The notes under the pieces are model-generated. The model was given only the letters and a program-made list of their open reading frames with translations, made no database searches and had not been told where the DNA came from. From the NCBI GenBank assembly GCA_963711095.1, contig CAVQCX010000016.1, forward strand, positions 1 to 64,000: 64,000 bases of DNA, written 5' to 3'. Shown here piece by piece: positions 1 through 10,260 of the stretch. The position numbers were made by a program, and so were the translations under genes. This DNA is from CAVQCX01 sp963711095. GTDB lineage: Bacteria; Pseudomonadota; Gammaproteobacteria; Chromatiales; Chromatiaceae. The first letter of the stretch is position 1; each line of letters starts with the position of its first letter.

Positions 1-173
1 ATATTGAAGATCCCATCGTTGAGGAAGTGCGAAAACACCGGGAAGACCATGCCTCCGCTTATGGACATGATCTTCGGCGAATTGTGGCCGCACTAAGAGA
101 GCAAGAAGCGCAATCCAAGCGCCCTGTGCTTAATCCTGGTCCGAAATATCTGTTTCCCAAGACCGGAAGCTAA
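1..173 (+). CDS. Small conserved hypothetical protein, 3' end (integron cassette gene)
   Basis: The open frame enters from the left edge (first full codon at 3) and stops at 171-173. The last ~56 residues are charged and helical, beginning IEDPIVEEVRKHREDHA and ending PKTGS. They match from memory a widespread short family whose members read 'DPIV-E-VR-R-HA...DL--I---L' and often occur beside toxin-antitoxin genes or in mobile cassettes. Its function is not known to me. The stop codon lies inside the first core site of the attC recombination site that follows, the usual arrangement for an integron cassette gene. The 5' end is outside the window. Confidence 0.7.
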   Translation, partial: IEDPIVEEVRKHREDHASAYGHDLRRIVAALREQEAQSKRPVLNPGPKYLFPKTGS

Positions 174-259
174 CGAGCGCGTCAACCTGACCACGTACAG
201 GCTGGCGGTCGCTACGCTTCCCGCTAGCCAGCACGCGGCAGGTTACGCCAACGTTAGGT
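168..259 (+). other. attC recombination site of an integron cassette
   Basis: A 92-bp imperfect palindrome with attC architecture. It begins with the core AGCTAAC (168-174) and ends with GTTAGGT (253-259), which fits the R' consensus GTTRRRY. Inside are GTCAACCTG (181-189) and CAGGTTAC (239-246), which pair except for one unpaired G, the extrahelical base expected in the L boxes. The centre folds again (GCTGGCGG paired with CCGCTAGCCAGC, about 201-232). It lies between two small same-strand genes, as expected of a cassette array. No integrase is in the window, so this is the interior or far end of an array or an isolated cassette group. Confidence 0.78.
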
Positions 260-282
260 GAAAAGGAGACCGTGCATCAATC

Positions 283-648
283 ATGAACAGCGACCAAAAA
301 ATATCACAAATGATTCTCGATGTGGCTGCTCTATTTATTGAGTTGGGAAGCTCGGAAGAAGAAAGACAAACACATCTCGATATAGCTTGTAAAGCATGGA
401 ATCTATCAATTCTCCCGAAGGGCAAGCGCAACAAAGTATACAACAATTATCTAAATGAAATGAGAACAAGAATAAATGACGAGGAAATTATGAAATGGTT
501 CAAAGAAGATCTGGATGGATTAATCAAGGCAAAACTGGAGCTTTATCCGAATGAAAAGAATCCGATTATTGCTGCAACATTGAAGAATATTGAGTCTGGC
601 CAATATCGTGTGACGGCGTCTTTTTCTAGGAAAGATCAATTACATTGA
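283..648 (+). CDS. Hypothetical protein, integron cassette gene (121 aa)
   Basis: The ATG lies 24 bp after the attC site, typical for cassette genes. The protein (121 aa) is soluble, charged and mostly helical, with no transmembrane segment or signal peptide and no motif I recognise. It is visibly AT-richer than the chromosomal genes further right, which fits acquisition by transfer. Eight bases after its stop is ACCTAAC (656-662), matching the left core of an attC site, but no matching right half follows, so this cassette's attC seems to have been cut off by a later rearrangement. Many cassette genes encode toxin-antitoxin or phage-defence functions, but nothing here supports a specific role. 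Confidence 0.7.
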   Translation: MNSDQKISQMILDVAALFIELGSSEEERQTHLDIACKAWNLSILPKGKRNKVYNNYLNEMRTRINDEEIMKWFKEDLDGLIKAKLELYPNEKNPIIAATLKNIESGQYRVTASFSRKDQLH

Positions 649-655
649 AAATTTC

Positions 656-714
656 ACCTAACCAAAAGGGGAAAAGGTAAACAACCAGGGACAGACCACG
701 GTTTCGGGTCTGTC
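656..714 (+). repeat. Truncated attC left core followed by a REP-like hairpin
   Basis: ACCTAAC at 656-662 fits the attC R'' consensus (RYYYAAC) and mirrors GTTAGGT of the first attC, but its partner half is absent. About 30 bases later an 8-bp inverted repeat, GACAGACC (690-697) and GGTCTGTC (707-714), encloses a 9-base loop. It has no T-run and so is not a clear terminator. Short hairpins of this kind often flank RAYT transposases, one of which is 2 kb away. Confidence 0.4.
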
Positions 715-1129
715 AATCCCCATCGAATAGCTCGATCGACTCAGGTTCTATCAAGATTACCTGAGACGCACCACGGTTCCCCTCGACCGGCATTTCGGAG
801 CGTAGCCTTGTGTTCGGGGACTCTTGAGGCGAAGCCCGGCTGTTGTGAAACGGGATCCCGGAGCACTGACGGGAGGACGGTACAGGTACCCGCGCAGACC
901 TCCGCACGGGCGCAGGGATCGCGCCACGGGGCCGGTGCGGCGGCAGGCTGGCGGACCACCGGTGCAATCCGCACCCACGTGAACGCTCGCCGGCAATCGA
1001 GCCGCCGGCAGGCCGGGTTGCATAGCTACCCCGGCATCCTGCGATCATCAACATCGCGGTCCGTCTCAGTAAGGCGCCAACTGGGCGGACCACGCCAACC
1101 TGGCCTAGAGGTCCTAACGAGCGCGGCGG
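715..1129. other. GC-rich stretch without a convincing gene
   Basis: Several short frames are open on both strands, but none has a recognisable family, a ribosome binding site or codon use like the neighbours. At 1112-1123 the string CTAACGAGCGCG repeats exactly what stands at 170-181 at the left end of the attC site, which may mark another broken cassette boundary. No RNA family could be assigned. Confidence 0.4.
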
Positions 1130-1495
1130 CTATCGCAGCGGCAAGCTTCGGACCCTCGCGCTGCGCAGGTCGAGGCTCACGATCGCGCCTTCCGCAAGCT
1201 TCATGGCGTGCTCGCGCAGGACCTCGATGAGCGTCGGGCCCAAGGTCTGCGGGGAAAGATCCTGGCCTCGGATCTGGACCACGCTGGGACCCTCTCCACG
1301 CGTCGCGGCGAGGATTGCGCTGAAGTCCAGATCGTTGGTCAGGACGCAGTATCCATTCTCTCTTGCCCATCGCATGATCTCCTGATCGGGCGCACTTGGC
1401 GGGCCGACGGAGAGCCAATGGGTCACTTGCCATCCCTGGGTCTGGAGGCATGCGACCCATGCGGGCGACAGATTCATGTCCAGCAGGAGCTTCAC
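1130..1495 (-). CDS. DUF5615 PIN-like toxin of a type II toxin-antitoxin pair
   Basis: The 121-aa product starts at a GTG (1495-1493) that overlaps the TGA of the upstream DUF433 gene. It begins KLLLDMNLSPAWV, and its centre carries VLTNDLDFSAILA and GPSVVQIRG. These match the DUF5615 (Mut7-C/PIN-like) family: an early Asp in 'LLD.N', a second Asp pair in 'TNDLDF' and a later strand with R/G form the presumed metal-binding RNase site. Such proteins are the toxin partners of small DUF433 proteins. The 4-base overlap implies translational coupling. The family role is established as a predicted RNase toxin; activity here is inferred. Confidence 0.85.
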   Translation of the reverse strand: MKLLLDMNLSPAWVACLQTQGWQVTHWLSVGPPSAPDQEIMRWARENGYCVLTNDLDFSAILAATRGEGPSVVQIRGQDLSPQTLGPTLIEVLREHAMKLAEGAIVSLDLRSARVRSLPLR

Positions 1496-1728
1496 GGCTG
1501 CCCAATCGCAGTATCGACCTCCTCGGCGCGCCATGCGGCGTAGCTCAGGGCTTGGGCGATATCGTCGGGCTCCAGATACGGGTAAAGACGCAGGATCTCC
1601 GCTCGCTCATGGCCGCTCGCGACCATGCCCACGATCATGCCGGCGGTCACGCGCATACCGCGGATACAAGGTTTTCCCCCCATGACTACCGGGTCGAATG
1701 TGATTCGATCGAGGCGTCTCAATTCCAT
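1492..1728 (-). CDS. DUF433 family antitoxin
   Basis: A 78-aa protein starting MELRRLDRITFDPVVMGG and containing GKPCIRGMRVTAGMIVGMVASG, the hallmark of DUF433, a winged-helix-like small protein in which 'GKP.I.GTR.....I' is nearly invariant. In known pairs this gene comes first and encodes the DNA-binding antitoxin that represses the operon and blocks the PIN-like toxin. Here it is followed, with a GTGA overlap, by the DUF5615 toxin, the classic order. A promoter would lie in 1729-1915, but no clear -35/-10 pair was picked out. Confidence 0.85.
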   Translation of the reverse strand: MELRRLDRITFDPVVMGGKPCIRGMRVTAGMIVGMVASGHERAEILRLYPYLEPDDIAQALSYAAWRAEEVDTAIGQP

Positions 1729-1915
1729 GGCTCATCCCGTCAGGCTGATCGGCCGATACATGCTGGGAGTATAAGCCGGTGGCCCCCCGGGTCCACCGGC
1801 AATTCACCGGCTTCTGGAGATGGTGGGCAAGGCAGGGTGGCCGGACACGACCGACGCTTGACCCCATTTGCGCCCGGCTTGGGCATCCAGCCCGCGCGGG
1901 ATGCTCCGCCGCCCC

Positions 1916-2635
1916 TCAGCCGAGCGGGAGTGCCGACTCAGCGGCCGGCGGCCAGAGGGCGACCAGCAGCTTGGTGAGCTTGGCGCGACTATCCACGCCG
2001 GTCTTGGCATAGATCGCCTGCAGCGGGCTCTTGGTGGTGTTGATGCCGATGCGCAGCCGTTCGGCGGTCTCCTGCAGGCCGCCGCCTTCGCCCAAGGCGA
2101 GCGCAAGGCGCGATTCCGCAGGCGTCAGTCCATAGGTGCCGGTTAGCACCTGGGGATCGACGGCAATGGGCTCTGCGCTATCCGTCACGAAGACGATTGC
2201 CCGCGGGGATGTGATGCCCAGGGCGAGCTCGTTGTTGCCCGGCAGCGCGGAGAACTGAAGGGCGTACGGCTGCTTTCCGCTGTGCCGCGGCACAGCGACG
2301 CTGTGACCGAAGTGGCTGACGTCGAGGAGATCGCCGCGCACGCTATGGCGGATGGCCTCGTCGATCCGACCCTGGGCGGCGGCGTCGGCCGCCCTCAGTC
2401 GCCCGCCGGGCTTGCCGAAGCAGGTGGCCAGACGCAGACCGTCGTTGGCCCCCAGGATGCGATGGGCGGCGCGGTTGGCGAGCACCACCTCGCCAGGCGG
2501 GGCGATCAGCAACACGCCGGCCGAGAGCCTGTCCAGCGCAGCGAGGCTGGCGGACGCCCGCAGCTCGGCTTCGCGCAGGCGATACACGACTCCCAGCCGG
2601 GTGCGGGAAAAGTCGGAGCCTTTTCTGTGCTGCAT
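1916..2635 (-). pseudogene. LuxR-type HTH regulator with PAS-like sensor, 5' end lost
   Basis: The readable 239 residues hold a coiled segment (LREAELRASASLAALDRL), a PAS-like domain (AGVLLIAPPGEVVLANRAAHRIL, about residues 38-150) and a C-terminal helix-turn-helix (LTPAESRLALALGEG...IYAKTGVDSRAKL, about 168-230). Relatives known to me are about 370 residues and carry a longer N-terminal part before the coiled segment, so about 100-130 residues are missing. The frame begins only 40 bases from the start of the divergent RAYT gene, which suggests that a RAYT-associated rearrangement removed the promoter and 5' end. A short functional version starting at MQHRKGSDF cannot be excluded. Confidence 0.65.
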
Positions 2636-2675
2636 TCAGAGTATTGCGGCTTGTCGGGTCACAGAAGGGGCAAAG

Positions 2676-3623
2676 ATGCCGAGAAAGCAGAGGTTCTTCC
2701 TGGCGGGGGTACCCGCGCACCTGGTGCAAAGGGGCAACAACCGCCAGGCGGTTTTTTACGATGACTCGGATTACCGAGCCTACCTGGGATGGCTTGTGGA
2801 AGGTGCGCAGCGCTATGGCTGCGCGATTCACGCCTATGTGCTGATGACCAATCACGCTCACCTGTTGCTGACGCCGCGCGACAGGGACTCGATCAGCCGG
2901 GTGCTGCAGTACGTGGGGCGCAGGTACGTGCCGTATGTCAACCACAGGTACGGGCGGACGGGGACCTTGTGGGCGGGGATATTCAAGGCGAGCGTTATCG
3001 ATGCCTCGGAGTATCTGCTCAGGTGCTACCGATATATCGAATTGAATCCGGTAAGGGCCGGAATGGTTGATTCGCCGCGGGGTTATCGGTGGTCGAGCTA
3101 CCGCGCCAACGCGCAGGGGGCTGCGGACCCTGCGGTATCTCCTCATGAGGTGTATCTTGGCCTGCGCAAGGATGCGCAGACACGAAGAGCGGCGTACCGG
3201 CAGTGGTTTCGGGGTCATGTCGAAGAGCAACACATCGGCGAGATCCGGGCTTGCCTGCAGACCGGCACGCCACTGGGCAATGATCGGCTCCGGGGAGATA
3301 TCGAGCGGGCGTTGAAGGTCAAAGTGGGGCAGGCGAGCCGCGGCCGCCCGAGGAGCCGGGAGTGGCCGAGCTCCAGGGCTCTGACCCCTGCTCCTTTATG
3401 CTGCCCACTGCTGCCCACAGGGACTGCCCGCAGGGACGGCTTGCGTTCGGGCCATGTAGGCCAATTCGGAAATCGCTGTAGGCCTTGTCCTACACGGGGA
3501 GCGGTGCCGTCTTGTAAGCCCCGGCGCCAGAAAGAGATGGTGGACGGGCGGCGCCTGGCGGGTGCATTGCCGCGTGCCCTTTTCAAGTGCGGGGACATTG
3601 ACTTGTGGAACATCTCACACTAG
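2676..3623 (+). CDS. RAYT (REP-associated tyrosine transposase, IS200-like Y1 family)
   Basis: The ATG at 2676 starts MPRKQRFFLAGVPAHLVQRG, the standard RAYT opening. The HUH metal-binding motif is H60-A-H62 (MTNHAHLLL) and the catalytic tyrosine is probably Y84 in GRRYVPYVN. Further family blocks are TLWAGIFKASVI, YIELNPVRAGMV and YRWSSYRANA. These single-strand HUH transposases act on REP hairpins. About 90 residues at the C-terminus (after GRPRSREW, about residue 225) are unlike the family and run through REP-like DNA (CTCTGACCCCTG near 3379), so they are probably read-through after loss of the native stop. This is the most complete of five RAYT copies or fragments here. Confidence 0.82.
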   Translation: MPRKQRFFLAGVPAHLVQRGNNRQAVFYDDSDYRAYLGWLVEGAQRYGCAIHAYVLMTNHAHLLLTPRDRDSISRVLQYVGRRYVPYVNHRYGRTGTLWAGIFKASVIDASEYLLRCYRYIELNPVRAGMVDSPRGYRWSSYRANAQGAADPAVSPHEVYLGLRKDAQTRRAAYRQWFRGHVEEQHIGEIRACLQTGTPLGNDRLRGDIERALKVKVGQASRGRPRSREWPSSRALTPAPLCCPLLPTGTARRDGLRSGHVGQFGNRCRPCPTRGAVPSCKPRRQKEMVDGRRLAGALPRALFKCGDIDLWNISH

Positions 3624-3728
3624 CTTTGTGACGCAGTTGACACTTCAACGGAGACGATGAGGATACACGGCGCCGTTGGACGCCGCTCCGGGGAGAGTCT
3701 GCTCAGCGGGGGTAGCAGGGAGCACCGA

Positions 3729-3751
3729 CAACAGGCCTAGCGGGCCTGTTG
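3729..3751 (+). repeat. Inverted repeat (9-bp stem) ahead of the giant gene
   Basis: CAACAGGCC (3729-3737) and GGCCTGTTG (3743-3751) form a perfect 9-bp stem with a 5-base loop. It is followed by GATCGATGAGGGAGG and the start codon at 3775 rather than by T residues. It could be a factor-independent terminator for the upstream RAYT region or a leader hairpin of the surface-protein operon. The rest of 3624-3774 holds no gene. Confidence 0.45.
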
Positions 3752-3774
3752 CCGATCGATGAGGGAGGTCGGCG

Positions 3775-6700
3775 ATGCCGACAGGGAACATCGGGAGGGA
3801 GACCCGCTCGCGGCGTGTGCGCGCGCACGGGCAGCGGAGAGAGCCTAGCGGCGGCCGTCTCCTCGCTCGCTCGACGCCGTGTCTGCCGCTCCTCGTCCGG
3901 CTGTTCCTGCTCAGTTTGCTCGTTACGCTCTGGACCCCAAGGGCCGCCGATGCTGCGGGCTCGATCTGCGCCACGGTCAGGATCGAGATCGCCCAGGAGC
4001 TCACCCTGGAGCGTCAGGGCTTCGATGCCCGCATGCTGCTCACCAACGGCCTGGACACCGCCTCCCTGGATGCGGTGGCGGCACAGGTGCTGTTCAGTGA
4101 CGCCGACGGCAACCCGGTCAGGGCGACCTCCGATCCCAACGACACCAGCGCGGCGTTCTACATCCGCCTGGACACCCTGGACGGGATCAGCGCTGTGGAT
4201 GGCAGCGCGGCGCTCGCTCCGGCCTCCAGCGCCGAGATCCACTGGCTGATCATCCCGGCGCGCGGGGTGGCCGGCGCACTGCCCTCGGGCAAGCTCTACC
4301 TGATCGGGGCCCAGCTCTCCTACAGCCTGGCCGGGGAGACGCACAGCCTGGACGTCACCCCCGACTCCATCTACGTCAAGCCGCTGCCGGCACTCTCGCT
4401 GGACTACTTTCTCACGCGCGAGGTCTATGGCGACGACGCCTTCACCCCGGAGATCGAGCCGCCGGTCCCGTTCAGCCTGGGGGTACGGGTGCGCAACAAC
4501 GGCCAAGGCACCGCCCGGCACGTAGCCATCGACTCGGCGCAGCCCCAGATCGTCGCCGACGACCAGGGGCTGGCGATCAGCTTCTCGATCCTCGGGGCGA
4601 GTCTGGATGGCCGCCCGGCGAGCCCCTCGCTGCTGATGGCATTCGGCGACCTCGCCCCCGGGGTGAGTCGGGTCGGGCGCTGGGTGATGCAGACCAGCCT
4701 CTCCGGGCGGTTCGTGGACTTCACCGCCAGCTACTCCCACTCCGATGAGCTGGGCGGCCAGGTCACCTCGCTGATCGACGGTGTACAGACCCACGCGCTG
4801 GTGCACGACGTGCGCGTGGACCTGCCCGGGCGCGACGGCATCCGAGACTTCCTGGCCAAGGACGCCGACGTCTACCGCGTCTACGAGTCCCAGGGCAGCG
4901 AGGCGGAGGTGGCCGATGTCAGCGCCGGGGCGAGCCTCAGCCCTGCCGGTACCGATGGCTCGCTCAGCCTGTACCGGCTCTCCTTCCCGCCCCAGACCGG
5001 CCTGGTGCTGGTGCAGCTGCCCGATCCCAGCAGCGGCACCCGCTCTGCGACTGGGGCGACCCGCTCGGACGGCAAGGTAATCGGCGCCGACAACCTCTGG
5101 GTCTCCAAGTCGCGCGCCGCCGACAACAGCTGGCGCTACTGGCTTGACCTGTTCGACGCCGACACCTCCGGCAGCTATCTGGTGCGCCTGGGCGAGCCCG
5201 CGAGCGGCCCGCACCCGCCGGTGCTGCAGCCGATCGCCGATCGGGTGACCTACGAGGGTAAGGGCGTCTCCTTCCTGATCCAGGCGAGCGACCCCGATGG
5301 CACCCGCCCGCGCCTGAGCGCCGCCCCGCTGCCGTTCGGGGCCCAGTTCAGCGACCGGGGCGACGGCAGCGCGCTGCTGAGCTGGACCCCGATCCCCGGC
5401 CAGGCGGGCCTCTACGCCATTACCTATCAGGCCTCCGACGGCACGCTGCAGGCCTCGCGCAGCGCCCGGATCCGCGTCAACCCGGCCTGGGACACCGACG
5501 GCGACGGCATGGACGATGCCTGGGAGCTGGCGCACTTCGGCACCCTGGCGCGCGACGGCAGCGGCGACTTCGACGGCGACGGGGTCTCGGATCTGCAGGA
5601 GTATCTCTCCCAGCGCGACCCCACCGCTGCCGAGGGTCCGGACGCCCCCTGGGTCCAGTCGCCGTTGTACGACACCACCGCCACGGGGACTACCCCGAGC
5701 CTCAGTGTGTTTGCGGTGCCCAGCCTCTCCGGCCGAGCGACGAGCTACGACTTTGAGCTGCTCGACGATGCGGGCAGCCAGGTGCTCGCCACCGTCCAGG
5801 GCTTGGTCGCCGGCCCGGAGGGGGCCGCCTGGACCCTGCCCGCAGGACTGGCCGACAACCAGTGGTACCGCTGGCGCGCGCGCAGCTTCGACGGCAGTCT
5901 CTACTCGCTGTGGACGCCCGGGCGGTTCCGGCTGGACACCGGCAACGACCAGCCCAGCACCCCCCTGCCTGAGCTGCCGGACGCCGACGCCGTGGTGGGC
6001 GAGGTCCGTCCGCTGCTCGGGGTGCTGCCGGCGAGCGACCCGGATGGCGACGCCTTGAGCTATCGCTTCGTAATCGCCCGGGACGCCTCGCTGCAGGATG
6101 TCGTGGCCGAGAGCCCGCTGCTGGCGGCGGCGGGCGAGGCGCCGGTGCGCTGGCAAACAGACGTCGACCTGCCCGCCGGGGTGGCCTACTTCTGGCAGGC
6201 GGTCGTCTCCGACGGCCAGGCCCAGAGCGCCTCGGCGGTGCGCAGCTTCACCGTGGATGCGAGCAACGCCGATCCCACGAGCGGGGCGGTGCTAGCACCG
6301 GCCCCGGGCGCAACCCTCAGCGTCTCCACGGCGCAGCTTCAGGTCGCCAACGGGCTCGACCCCGAAGGCGCAGCGCTGAGCTACCAGTTCGAGCTCGACA
6401 CCCGCGCCGACTTCAGCGGCCCCGCCAAACAGCTCTCCCCGGCCCTGCCCCAGGGTGGCGAAGGCGCCACCGCCTGGACGGTCTCGGGTCTGCAGGATAA
6501 CCAGGGCTACTACTGGCGCGCCCGCCCCGACGACGGCGCCCGGCAGGGCCCCTGGGTCTACGGCTGGTTCCGCGTCAACATCGACAACCAGGCCCCCGGA
6601 GCGGCGCTGTCGGCCAACCCGGGTGCGGGCGCCTGGGTCAAGACCCGGCAGCCCGAGCTGGCGGTCTACCCCGCCGCCGATCCCGACGGCGATGCCCTGA

Positions 6701-9700
6701 GCTACGACTACGAGATCTACGATGCCGCCTCGCCCGCGACCCTGGTCACAAGCACCAGCGGCGCTGGCGAGAGCTGGCGCCTCGAAGTCTCCGCTGCCGG
6801 ACAACCACAGCTACCTGTGGCGCGCCCGCGCCCTCGACCCTCAGGGGGCGGCCGGTCCCTGGTCGGAGCCGAGCCGCTTCTTCGTCAACGACAACGGGGT
6901 CGACGACGGCCCAGCAGATCGCCTTCACCTATCCGCGCCAACCCATCGAGGCGCGCGACGCCCTGCGCCTGTACTGGGGCGACGAGGACGCCGACAGCCC
7001 CGCCCTGATCGAGCTGCTCTACAGCACCGATCCGAGCGGCGTCGGCGCCCAGACCATCGTCCAGGGCTTGGCCGAGGATGCCGAAGGGGCGGGCGATGCC
7101 TACCTCTGGGATCTCAGCGCGCTGCCCGGGGGCGAATACTACGTCGGTGCCCGCATCAGCGACGCCAGCTCCAGCACCACCACCTGGAATGCGGTGCCGA
7201 TCACCCACTCGACCGCACACCTGGGCGTCGAGGCCGACGGCACCCAGACCAGCGAGTCCGGTGGCAGCGTGACGCTCAGCCTGCATCTGGACGACGCCCC
7301 CCGGGATCAGGTGCAGCTTCAGCTCAGCAGCACCGACCCTGCCGAAGCCCAGGTCTCGCCGGCGAGCCTGACCATCACGCGCGAGGACTGGCAGCTCGCC
7401 CGCACGGTGACCGTTACCGGGGTCGACGACCATCGCGTCGACGGCGATCAGCCTTACCAGATCCGCATCTCCGCGGCCGGCAGCGCCGATCCCGGCTATG
7501 CGCAGCTCAAGCCGGTGGTCGTGGATCTCACCAACCTCGACGACGACCACGCAGGGCTCGCCATCAGCCCCATCCAGGGCGTTACCGACGAGCAGGGCGC
7601 GACCCAGTCTTTTGAGCTGGTGCTCGCGAGCGAGCCCGCCGCCCCGGTCTCCTTCGACCTCAGCGTCTCGGCTCCCACCGAGGCGCGGGTCGAGCCGACC
7701 GTGGTGACCTTCACGCCCCAGAGCTGGGACCAGCCCCAGGGGGTCGAGGTCAGCGGCCTGGACGACGCCATCGACGATGGTGATCGGGCCTATACGCTGC
7801 AGCTGCATCCCGGCGTCAGCGCGGACCCCGACTACCAGGGGCTCGATCCCTCCGACCCCACGCTGGTCAACCGCGATGACGACACCGCCGGTCTGGTGGT
7901 CTCGGCCCCCAGCGGACCCACCAGTGAGGTGGGCGGCAGCGCCGGCTTCAGCATCCGGCTCGCCTCCCAGCCGCTGGCCGAGGTGCGCCTGAGCCTTGCC
8001 AGCAGCAACCCCGGCGAGGGGCTGGTCAGCCCCGGCGAGGTGGTGATCGAGCCCCAGGGCTGGGACGCCCCAGTCAACGTCACGCTCACCGGGGTGGATG
8101 ACCGCGTCGACGACGGCGATGTCGGCTACAGCATCCAGGGCGGGCCCAGCCTCAGCGACGATCCCAAGTATGCCGGGCTGGTGATGCCCGAGGTGCGGCT
8201 CACCAACCTTGACAACGATAGCGCCGGCATCCTGGTCAGCCCCCTTCAGGTGGCCACCAGCGAGTCGGGCGATGCCGACGCCTTCACCCTCCGCCTGACC
8301 AGCCAGCCGCTCGCCCCGGTCAGCATCGGACTCGCCAGCAGCGATCCCGGCGAGGCCGTGGCACTGCCCGAGACCCTGGTGATCGCCCCCGAGCAATGGA
8401 GCGAGCCCCAGCGGGTGAGCGTCTACGGCGTGGACGATCAGGTGATCGACGGCAACCAGGACTACCTCATCGTCACCGCCCCCGCCCAGAGCGCCGATCC
8501 GCTCTACGCCGGGCGCGCTGCCCCCGATGTGCACGGCAGCAACCGCGACGACGAGCCCGACACCAGCGCCCCGCAGATCACCCTGATCGGGCCCCCGGGG
8601 CTCTATGCCGAGCTCGGCGGCGTCTACCTCGACCCCGGCGCCACGGCTTACGACGTGCCCGAGGGCGATCTCACGGCCAACATCCTGACCACCAACCCGG
8701 TGGACACCACCCGCGTTGGCCGCTACCAGGTTCGCTACGAGGTGAGCGACAGCGTGGGCAACGCCGCGGCGCCCGCCTACCGCCAGGTCAGCGTGGTCGA
8801 GGAGAACCTGCCGGCGGCGCTCGCCCTGAGCGCCACCCAGGCCGGAATCCCCACGCGCCTGATCTATCGTTGGGGCGGGCCGGCGCAGGTGCGGGTCCAG
8901 GTCCAGGATGTGAACTGCGCCGACACCCACCAGCTCGACTGGAGCGCCAGCAACCCGGCGCTGCTCGGCGCGGCGGTGATCGGGTCCAAGGCGCTCACGC
9001 TGGAGCCGAGCGGCCTCCCTCCCGGCTTCTACAAGGTGCGGCTCAAGGTCACGGACAGCGGTCTGCCGGCGCGCAGCAACCGCGCCGAGCTGCTGCTGCA
9101 GGTGATCGAGACCCCACCGACCCTGGGCGCGGAGGATCGCGATGGCGACGGGCTGCCCGACCAGAGCGAAGGCTGGGGCGATAGTGACGCCGACGGCGTG
9201 CCCGAGTACCTTGATGCGCTGACCACGCCTCCCTGGCAGCTGGTCGTCCGCCAGTGTGCGGGCCCCCAGCGGGGCATTGCTCACCGGTGCCTATCTGCAC
9301 CTCGGGCTGGGCGACATCGCCTTTGCCGCCAGCGCTGGCACCGGGCCGGTGATCGACGCCGCGGCGATCGCCCAGTTCGGTAGCGGCGAGGGCGGGGTGC
9401 CGGCGGCGAGCAGCAGTGATACTGCCGGCAGCGCCGTGGACGCGCTCGACGTGCAGGTGCAGGGCGCGGCGGTGCTCGGTGACGAGATCACTCTGATCTG
9501 GCCGCTGCGCCAGTCCGTCCCTCAGGGCGCGCTGCTGCGCCTGTTCGATCCCGCGCGCGGCTGGTACGGCTTCCTCGCCGATGCCGACAACCGCCTCGCC
9601 AGCGCCCCCGCCCAGGCCGGCGCCTGCCCCGCCGCGGGCGACGGCGCCTACCGCAGCGGCCTCAACGCGGGCGATGGCTGCCTGGCGGTCACCATCCAGG

Positions 9701-10260
9701 ACGAAGGCGCCGACGATGAGGCCGCCGGGCGCATCTACGAGGTGGCGCTGAGCGCCGCACTGATCAGCCGCACCCCGGGCCAGGTGGTGCTGGTGCCCGA
9801 CCGGGCCCTGCCCGGCGACACCCTGGAGCTGATCGGCGCCGGCTTCGGGATCAAGAAGGGGCAGGTCAAGATCGGTGGGAAGGCCGCCAAGATCCTGGCA
9901 TGGAGCGACACCTCTATCCTGCTGGAGACCCCCAAGCTCACCACCGGTACCTACCCGGTGAAGATGAAGGCCAACAAGAGCGGGAGGGTCGAGGTGGCGC
10001 AGCTCACGGTACCGGCGCTGCACATCGAGCAGATCTCCAAGGTCCTCGACGGCGACCGGGTGGAGATCCTGGGCAGCGCCTTCGGCACCAAGCCCGGCGG
10101 CAGCGTGCGCATCGGCGGCGTGCCGGTCTCCAATATTCTGGAATGGACCGACCGGCGCATCCTGATCGAGCTGCCCGCGCTCGCGCCCGGGGTCTACGAC
10201 GTGCGGGTCAAGGCCTTCCACGGCAGCGACCAGGTCCCGGGCGGGCTGACCCTGCCCTGA
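3775..10260 (+). CDS. Giant secreted Ig-like/Calx-beta-like/TIG repeat protein (three frameshifts)
   Basis: A strong Shine-Dalgarno sequence (GGGAGG) precedes ATG 3775. After a long basic N-region comes a hydrophobic signal core (LLVRLFLLSLLVTLW) ending ADAA|GSIC. Reading on requires single-base corrections near 6784-6792, 6896-6910 and 9258-9263; removing one base at each gives about 2,160 aa. Domains in order: an N-terminal beta-rich part; a cadherin/Ig-like domain (about 5210-5490); a calcium-type DTDGDGMDDAWE segment (about 5490-5620); three or four fibronectin-like 'SYRF/SYQFELD' repeats (5640-6900); about four Calx-beta-like repeats, each with 'GVDD..DG...Y' (7210-8560); a DUF5011-like domain (8560-8800); a second DGDGLPD/DADGVPEY calcium motif (about 9139-9210); and two TIG/IPT domains (9770-10255). 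It is probably an exported cell-surface or matrix protein. It is the first gene of a tightly packed same-strand block. The frameshifts are more likely sequence errors than decay. Confidence 0.75.

Noticed and set aside
715..1129. Possible group II intron or riboswitch on either strand
   Set aside because: Some GC-rich stems and a GTGCG on the minus strand were seen, but no domain V-like hairpin or known aptamer core could be traced.
3703..6156. Long minus-strand open frame (817 aa) opposite the first giant gene
   Set aside because: It is a by-product of GC-rich codons on the plus strand; the translation is compositionally odd with no domain, while the plus strand shows clear domains. The same holds for the minus frames at 6885-9284, 9049-11175, 16238-19093 and 19907-23521.
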